Shown: piece after piece, positions 59,692-64,000 of the stretch
Layout: every line of letters starts with the position of its first letter
Numbering within the stretch: position 1 is the first letter of the stretch
Origin: DAIOEK01 sp963721445
Lineage (GTDB): Bacteria > Chloroflexota > Anaerolineae > Anaerolineales > Anaerolineaceae
DNA length: 64,000 nt
NCBI GenBank assembly: GCA_963721445.1
Contig: CAVRIZ010000005.1
Span: 1,116,001-1,180,000, forward strand
Direction: 5' to 3'
Made by a program: the position numbers and the translations under genes
The notes under the pieces: model-generated
Seen by the model: only the letters and a program-made list of their open reading frames with translations
What the model was told of the DNA's origin: nothing
Databases searched by the model: none

Positions 59692-60564
59692 ATGTTGTCA
59701 ACAACGAATCCGCCCACCCGTATAGTCGTCCTGGCTCATCCATCGATGCCTCAGGCAATTCTGGAATCGCATCATGTCCAGGAATATTTCTCTTCACACA
59801 AGCTTAAGACAGCCATCGGATTGCTGGACGAAGCACCTCTCCTTGAGCGAATCTCCGGGGGAGAGTTCGATCTGGCTATCATCATAGGTGGCGATGGTGC
59901 AATTTTGCGTGCTGGGCATATTTGCGGCCAATCTGACACCCCCATTCTGGGTATTAACTATGGCCGGTTTGGATTCTTAATGGAAATTCAACGTACTGCC
60001 TGGCGCAATTACTTCCCCCGCCTGCTTAAGGGAGATTTCCGCTTCGAGTATCGCATGCTTCTTCACGCCGTTCATTGGCGCAATGATCAGACCCTCGGAG
60101 AATGGGAAGTCTTAAATGAAGTGGTTGTCTGCCGTGGTCAATTAGTCCGACCGTTGCATCTCTCTGCATCTGTGGATGGACATTACCTAACCACCTATGT
60201 AGCGGATGGATTGATCGCATCCACCCCGACCGGTTCGACAGCCTACGCTTTGGCTGCGGGTGGGCCGATTATGCCGCCTGAACTTCGTAACATCCTCCTG
60301 ATTCCAGTTGCTCCTCACCTAACCGTAGACCGGGCAATCATCCTTTCAGAAGGTGCCAGAGTCAGCATATCCGTTAAAAGCGATCATCCGGCAGTCCTGA
60401 GTCTGGATGGTCAACCGCCGATCACCCTTGAACAGGAAGACCGGGTGGAAGCCTATGCTGGTGATCATTCACTTCGTTTTGTTCGCTTCCAGGATGCCGG
60501 TTACTTCTATCGCAATCTCATGTCGCATATGGAGCAAAATCCCGCCACTGGTAAAACCCGATGA
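59692..60564 (+). CDS. nadK: NAD kinase
   Basis: About 290 residues from ATG 59692. The catalytic motif is IIIGGDGAILRAG; NYGRFGFLMEI, LNEVVVCRG and the NAD-binding STPTGSTAYALAAGGP follow. It makes NADP from NAD and ATP. The frame continues back to 59548 at the permease stop, but those 48 residues are unlike NadK. A TATAAT box (59677-59682) ends nine bases before ATG 59692, so it may be transcribed on its own with almost no leader. Confidence 0.94.
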   Translation: MLSTTNPPTRIVVLAHPSMPQAILESHHVQEYFSSHKLKTAIGLLDEAPLLERISGGEFDLAIIIGGDGAILRAGHICGQSDTPILGINYGRFGFLMEIQRTAWRNYFPRLLKGDFRFEYRMLLHAVHWRNDQTLGEWEVLNEVVVCRGQLVRPLHLSASVDGHYLTTYVADGLIASTPTGSTAYALAAGGPIMPPELRNILLIPVAPHLTVDRAIILSEGARVSISVKSDHPAVLSLDGQPPITLEQEDRVEAYAGDHSLRFVRFQDAGYFYRNLMSHMEQNPATGKTR

Positions 60565-61112
60565 CCGATACATTGCCACCAAAACTATACTGTGCCAACC
60601 ATCCAGACCGTGAAACCAGCCTTCGCTGCAACCGTTGTGAGAAACCGATCTGCCCCCAATGTGCAGTTTTGACTCCGACTGGCTATCGCTGCAAGGAATG
60701 TGTTCGTGGACAGCAGAAAATATTCGAGACGGCAGTCTGGAAAGATTATCCGTTAGCCTTTCTGACAGCGGGTTTCTTAAGCTTTCTGGGCAGCTACCTT
60801 TCCCAATGGTTCAGCTTCTTTACACTCATCCTCGCGCCGATTGTCGGGATGCTGGTAGCGGAAGCGGTGCGGTTTGTCATACACAAACGCAGGTCAAAGG
60901 GGTTATTCCTGACAGCCTCGGCAGCTGCCGCATTGGGAAGCCTCCCGCAATTAATTATGCCGGTCATTTTCCTCCTCTTTTCCCTTTCCGGTGGATCATC
61001 ACTGGTAAATCTGGGCGGGTCGGGGTTGTCCCTCATCTGGCAAATTCTGTATTCCGTTTTGGTTACTTCCACCGTTTATTATCGCTTGAGTGGAATTCGA
61101 GTCAGCCTCTAA
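60561..61112 (+). CDS. B-box zinc-finger membrane protein
   Basis: 183 residues. A B-box-like zinc finger (YCANHPDRETSLRCNRCEKP, then ICPQCAVLTPTGYRCKEC) is followed by four or so transmembrane helices. In bacteria such fingers are often fused to rhomboid or other membrane domains. No catalytic residues are evident here. It overlaps nadK by four bases (ATGA). Function unknown. Confidence 0.85.
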   Translation: MTDTLPPKLYCANHPDRETSLRCNRCEKPICPQCAVLTPTGYRCKECVRGQQKIFETAVWKDYPLAFLTAGFLSFLGSYLSQWFSFFTLILAPIVGMLVAEAVRFVIHKRRSKGLFLTASAAAALGSLPQLIMPVIFLLFSLSGGSSLVNLGGSGLSLIWQILYSVLVTSTVYYRLSGIRVSL

Positions 61113-61116
61113 TCCT

Positions 61117-62841
61117 ATGCTCACCCGTTTAAAGATCACCGATTTCGCAATCATCGACCACCTCGATCTCGATCCTGGTTCCGGGTTGGTAGTCCTGACT
61201 GGTGAAACCGGCGCTGGTAAGTCGATCATCCTGGATGCCATCCAATCCATTCTGGGCGCCCCAGTGGATCAAACCATGGTTCGCGCCGGCGCGGCGAAAG
61301 CTCGCCTGGAAGCCTGGTTCAGCTATGCTGAATCGGCGAAGGAATTGATCACGTTATTAATAGATCAGGAATTAGTGGATGAACCCGGTGTTGTTGTCAT
61401 CGAAAGAGAGATTCGTCTGGAAGGACGTGGCGCGGCTCGGGTGAATGGTCATGCCGTAAGCCAGGCGATCTTACGCGAAATTGGCGGTTATCTGGTCGAC
61501 ATCCATGGTCAATCTGAGTATCTATCCCTCCTGAATACAAAATCACATCTCAGTTTACTTGATCGTTTTGCCCGAGATGAAGAGTTGTTATCCGCGTACC
61601 AATTGGATTATCACCATCTCCAAAAGATCCACCGCGAAATACGCGATCTGGAACGTCTAGATAAGGAAGCAGCCTCCCGGTTGGAATTGATGCAATTCCA
61701 AATGAATGAGATCGAATCGGCTCACTTGGTCATAGGTGAAGACGAGCAGCTCGAGCAGGAACGGTCTCGCCTGGCCAATGCGGAAAACCTGACCCTGGCA
61801 GCCCAGGAAATTCTCAGCATGCTGGATGAATCGAGTCAGGATATGCCTTCGGTGAGCGATCAACTCGGGCAGGCTCGTCATGCGATGCAGACACTCACCC
61901 GCGTCGATCCATCCATGCAAGCAGCGTCCGAACAATTCGAATCAATCATGATAGAAGTTTCCGAATTGGCGCGGGAGATTCGGCAGTATGCCGATCAGAT
62001 TGAAAACAATCCCAAAAGGTTGGCGGAAACCGATGAACGCCTGGCTTTGATCCAAAACCTGAAGAGAAAGCACGGCGGCAGCATCCAATCCATCCTCGAA
62101 TTTAAAGAACTTACCCGGAGTAATCTGGAAAAGATCTCCCGCAGTGGAGAACGGTTGGAAGAGCTGCAAAAAGAAGAAGGTTCCGTACGGATCAAACTCA
62201 CCCACTTTGCCAGGCAACTGACTGATGTTCGCACGAAGGCATCGCAAGCTTTATGCAATCAAGTGGAAATTCAATTATCTGAATTAAAGATGGATGGCGC
62301 CCGTTTTCAGGTGGATATCCGCCACCAGACGGATAAAGATGGTTTGCTTTTACAAGACTCTCAAACCGTAGGGTTCGATCAACGGGGCGTTGACCAGGTG
62401 GAATTCCTGATCGCTCCAAATCCCGGGGAGGGATTAAAACCACTGGTCAAGATCGCCTCGGGTGGTGAGACGTCCCGCTTAATGTTGGCATTAAAGCACG
62501 TGCTGGCGAAGGAAGATCCGATCCCTACCTTGATATTCGATGAAATTGATCAAGGGATAGGTGGACGGGTCGGTTCGATCGTAGGAAAAAAACTCTGGCA
62601 GTTGGCACAGTCACACCAGGTCTTCTGTGTCACCCACCTGCCACAATTGGCAGCGTATGGAGATATGCATTATCGGGTATCCAAACACACCAGCGCTGAC
62701 AGGACATCAACCCGGGTGGAACATCTGGATAGAGCCGACCGGGTGGAAGAGTTGGCCGCCATGCTGGGAAGCACAACGGATACTTCCCTCAAATCGGCTG
62801 AAGAGCTTCTTGGCTCTGTCGAAGATGACCGGAGAGGTTAG
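61117..62841 (+). CDS. recN: DNA repair protein RecN
   Basis: About 574 residues, an SMC-like ATPase. Walker A is VLTGETGAGKSIILDAI. Coiled-coil arms run from about 150 to 370. The signature KIASGGETSRLMLALKHV, Walker B LIFDEIDQGIGGRVG and VTHLPQLAAYGD follow. RecN acts early at double-strand breaks. The frame opens at 61090, inside the previous gene; ATG 61117 (MLTRLKITDFAIIDHL) is the family start. Confidence 0.96.
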   Translation: MLTRLKITDFAIIDHLDLDPGSGLVVLTGETGAGKSIILDAIQSILGAPVDQTMVRAGAAKARLEAWFSYAESAKELITLLIDQELVDEPGVVVIEREIRLEGRGAARVNGHAVSQAILREIGGYLVDIHGQSEYLSLLNTKSHLSLLDRFARDEELLSAYQLDYHHLQKIHREIRDLERLDKEAASRLELMQFQMNEIESAHLVIGEDEQLEQERSRLANAENLTLAAQEILSMLDESSQDMPSVSDQLGQARHAMQTLTRVDPSMQAASEQFESIMIEVSELAREIRQYADQIENNPKRLAETDERLALIQNLKRKHGGSIQSILEFKELTRSNLEKISRSGERLEELQKEEGSVRIKLTHFARQLTDVRTKASQALCNQVEIQLSELKMDGARFQVDIRHQTDKDGLLLQDSQTVGFDQRGVDQVEFLIAPNPGEGLKPLVKIASGGETSRLMLALKHVLAKEDPIPTLIFDEIDQGIGGRVGSIVGKKLWQLAQSHQVFCVTHLPQLAAYGDMHYRVSKHTSADRTSTRVEHLDRADRVEELAAMLGSTTDTSLKSAEELLGSVEDDRRG

Positions 62842-62856
62842 ATAAAGGTTCGTATC

Positions 62857-64000
62857 ATGGATAAACTTCGGATCTTACTCCTGGGTTCTCCAGACGTGAT
62901 CTGGAGGGAAGAGTCGTATCCGATCGCCCGGCGCTTATCCCGGGCGTTGCTATTTTATTTAGCCTGCCAACCGGAACCTGTCTCCCGGGGTCAAGTATTA
63001 CTCTTATTTTGGCCCGACCTCGATGAACATTCAGCTCGTGCAAACCTTCGAGATCATCTGGGTAAACTAAGAGCAAACCTGCCTGATCCAGACATGGTTA
63101 AAGCGAGCTTGAATTCGATCTCGGTGGACTTGGAAAAAGTGGATGTGGATCTGTTGGAATTTACCTCCCTGGTCCGTTCCATTGGCAGAATTCCCTGGCA
63201 AATACCATCGGAGCAACCTCTACCAGACCAGATCTACCACTCAATGGTCAAAGCAATCAATTTGTGGCGCTTGCCGAATCTCCTGCAAGGATTCAATCTT
63301 CCCGGCTCAAACCAATGGTTTGATTGGGTGAACAAAACAGAACAAAACCTCCTGGGAATCCGGAATAACTTCATCCAGCGAATAGTATCCCATGCAGAAG
63401 CCAGCGGCGATTACATGGCCGTTGTCAATTGGATACGGCTGGCATTGGATGGAGATCCGTACAACGAAGATCTGCACCGGAAACTCATCGAATCACTACT
63501 CCTTTCAGGAAACAGGGCAGAAGCGATTAAGCATGGCAACCAGGTCAGGCAGTTATTCCAAAAAGATCTCGGGGAACAACCTTCCATCGAACTTCAGGAC
63601 TACATCCAATCGATAAAAAAAGAAATCAAAAACAATGAGTTGAACAAGAACTCACTTGTCCAAGACGATGTTAGGATTGGCAACAAGTTTCGTCGGCAGA
63701 GAAGCAGAGATCAACCAGATAACACTGGCTGATGTGCAGGGACGGGTGGCTCTGATCCGGGGAGAAACCGGTATTGGGAAAACTCGCCTGGTCTACGAAT
63801 ATTACCGCCGGTCTATCCGTCCGTATAAAATGGTCATCGCTCCTTGTCTTGCTTCCACTCGAACCATCCCTTATCAGCCATTTATCAGCTTGATTCGGAA
63901 TGATATTAAACTGCTGGAACGAGCAGGGCTTACCCCGGAAGATCAACAGAAACTATTATCCATTGACTCTACTCTATCGCCCAACCAAATAACTACCCAA
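62857..64000 (+). CDS. SARP/BTAD-AAA transcriptional regulator (partial, one apparent frameshift)
   Basis: The first piece (62857-63732) has a winged-helix trans_reg_C-like region (RILLLGSPDVIWREESYPI, RALLFYLACQPEPVSRGQVL) and a bacterial transcriptional activator domain of TPR type (about 100-260). Near 63690 the frame changes. Dropping one T of TTT gives NKFVGREAEINQIT and continues with the AAA Walker A ALIRGETGIGKTRLV to the window edge. The whole is a large signal-transduction ATPase regulator of the SARP/MalT style; its target and signal are unknown. The ATG lies 16 bases after recN. Confidence 0.85.

Overview
The window looks like a chromosomal stretch from a free-living, monoderm-like bacterium of the Chloroflexota, most probably an Anaerolineae. 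This is inferred from gene content and arrangement rather than from a marker-gene tree: an hrcA-grpE-dnaK-dnaJ-prmA heat-shock operon under a CIRCE element, cell-wall proteins typical of monoderms (LytR-CpsA-Psr, VanW), a T-box in front of pheST, SARP-type regulators, and GT-C membrane glycosyltransferase-like genes. No rRNA, tRNA or CRISPR array was seen, and no transposase or complete insertion sequence.

Layout. 1-4.7 kb (minus): a sugar ABC-transport locus with a ROK regulator, an unusual fusion of two solute-binding proteins, and a MalF-type permease running off the left edge. 4.8-17.6 kb: cell-envelope genes (papain-fold-like protein, LCP, Trm112-like, GT-C protein, VanW), a thioredoxin-CcdA fusion, a PadR/HAAS pair, an M48 peptidase and a Cache-HAMP-PAS-GAF-GGDEF diguanylate cyclase. 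17.7-23.5 kb (minus): the heat-shock operon. 23.7-26.8 kb (plus): lysine 2,3-aminomutase, a four-helix-bundle (S23/IVP-like) gene between inverted GAT-rich repeats, and an aldo/keto reductase, ending in a REP-like palindrome. 26.8-38.5 kb (minus): pheST behind a Phe T-box, then recJ, an Fe-S PD-(D/E)XK nuclease, a UvrD helicase and a second helicase-like protein. That last group looks like a split AddAB/RecBCD-type recombination module. 38.5-41.1 kb: a VWA protein with a MerR regulator. 41.4-44.7 kb (plus): a CbpA-like J-protein, an HtrA lipoprotein protease and an eRF1-like (baeRF) protein, apparently a stress cluster. 45-49.7 kb: MBL hydrolase, RdgB, a membrane sulfatase-like protein and a GT-C protein. 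49.8-52.2 kb: DUF177, the principal sigma factor and a small membrane protein. 52.2-54.2 kb: an AhpD-like gene that reads through an in-frame TGA (probable selenoprotein) and an M29 aminopeptidase. 54.6-56.9 kb: ssb, DUF3467, translin-like and a membrane-anchored Cas4-like nuclease divided over two genes. 57-64 kb: an ABC-2 exporter, nadK, a B-box membrane protein, recN and a SARP/AAA regulator running off the right edge.

Quality note. Thirteen probable single-base frameshifts were found by following homology across frames. Ten lie in 27.2-34.6 kb, in pheS, pheT, recJ and the UvrD gene. Twelve look like one extra base and one like a missing base. Since essential genes are hit, assembly error is the likeliest cause, and I annotate these as single genes. 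The best candidates for something new are the AhpD-like C-x-x-U protein with a hairpin resembling a bacterial SECIS, the split membrane-tethered Cas4-like nuclease beside ssb and translin, the double solute-binding-protein fusion, and the S23/IVP gene with its flanking inverted repeats.
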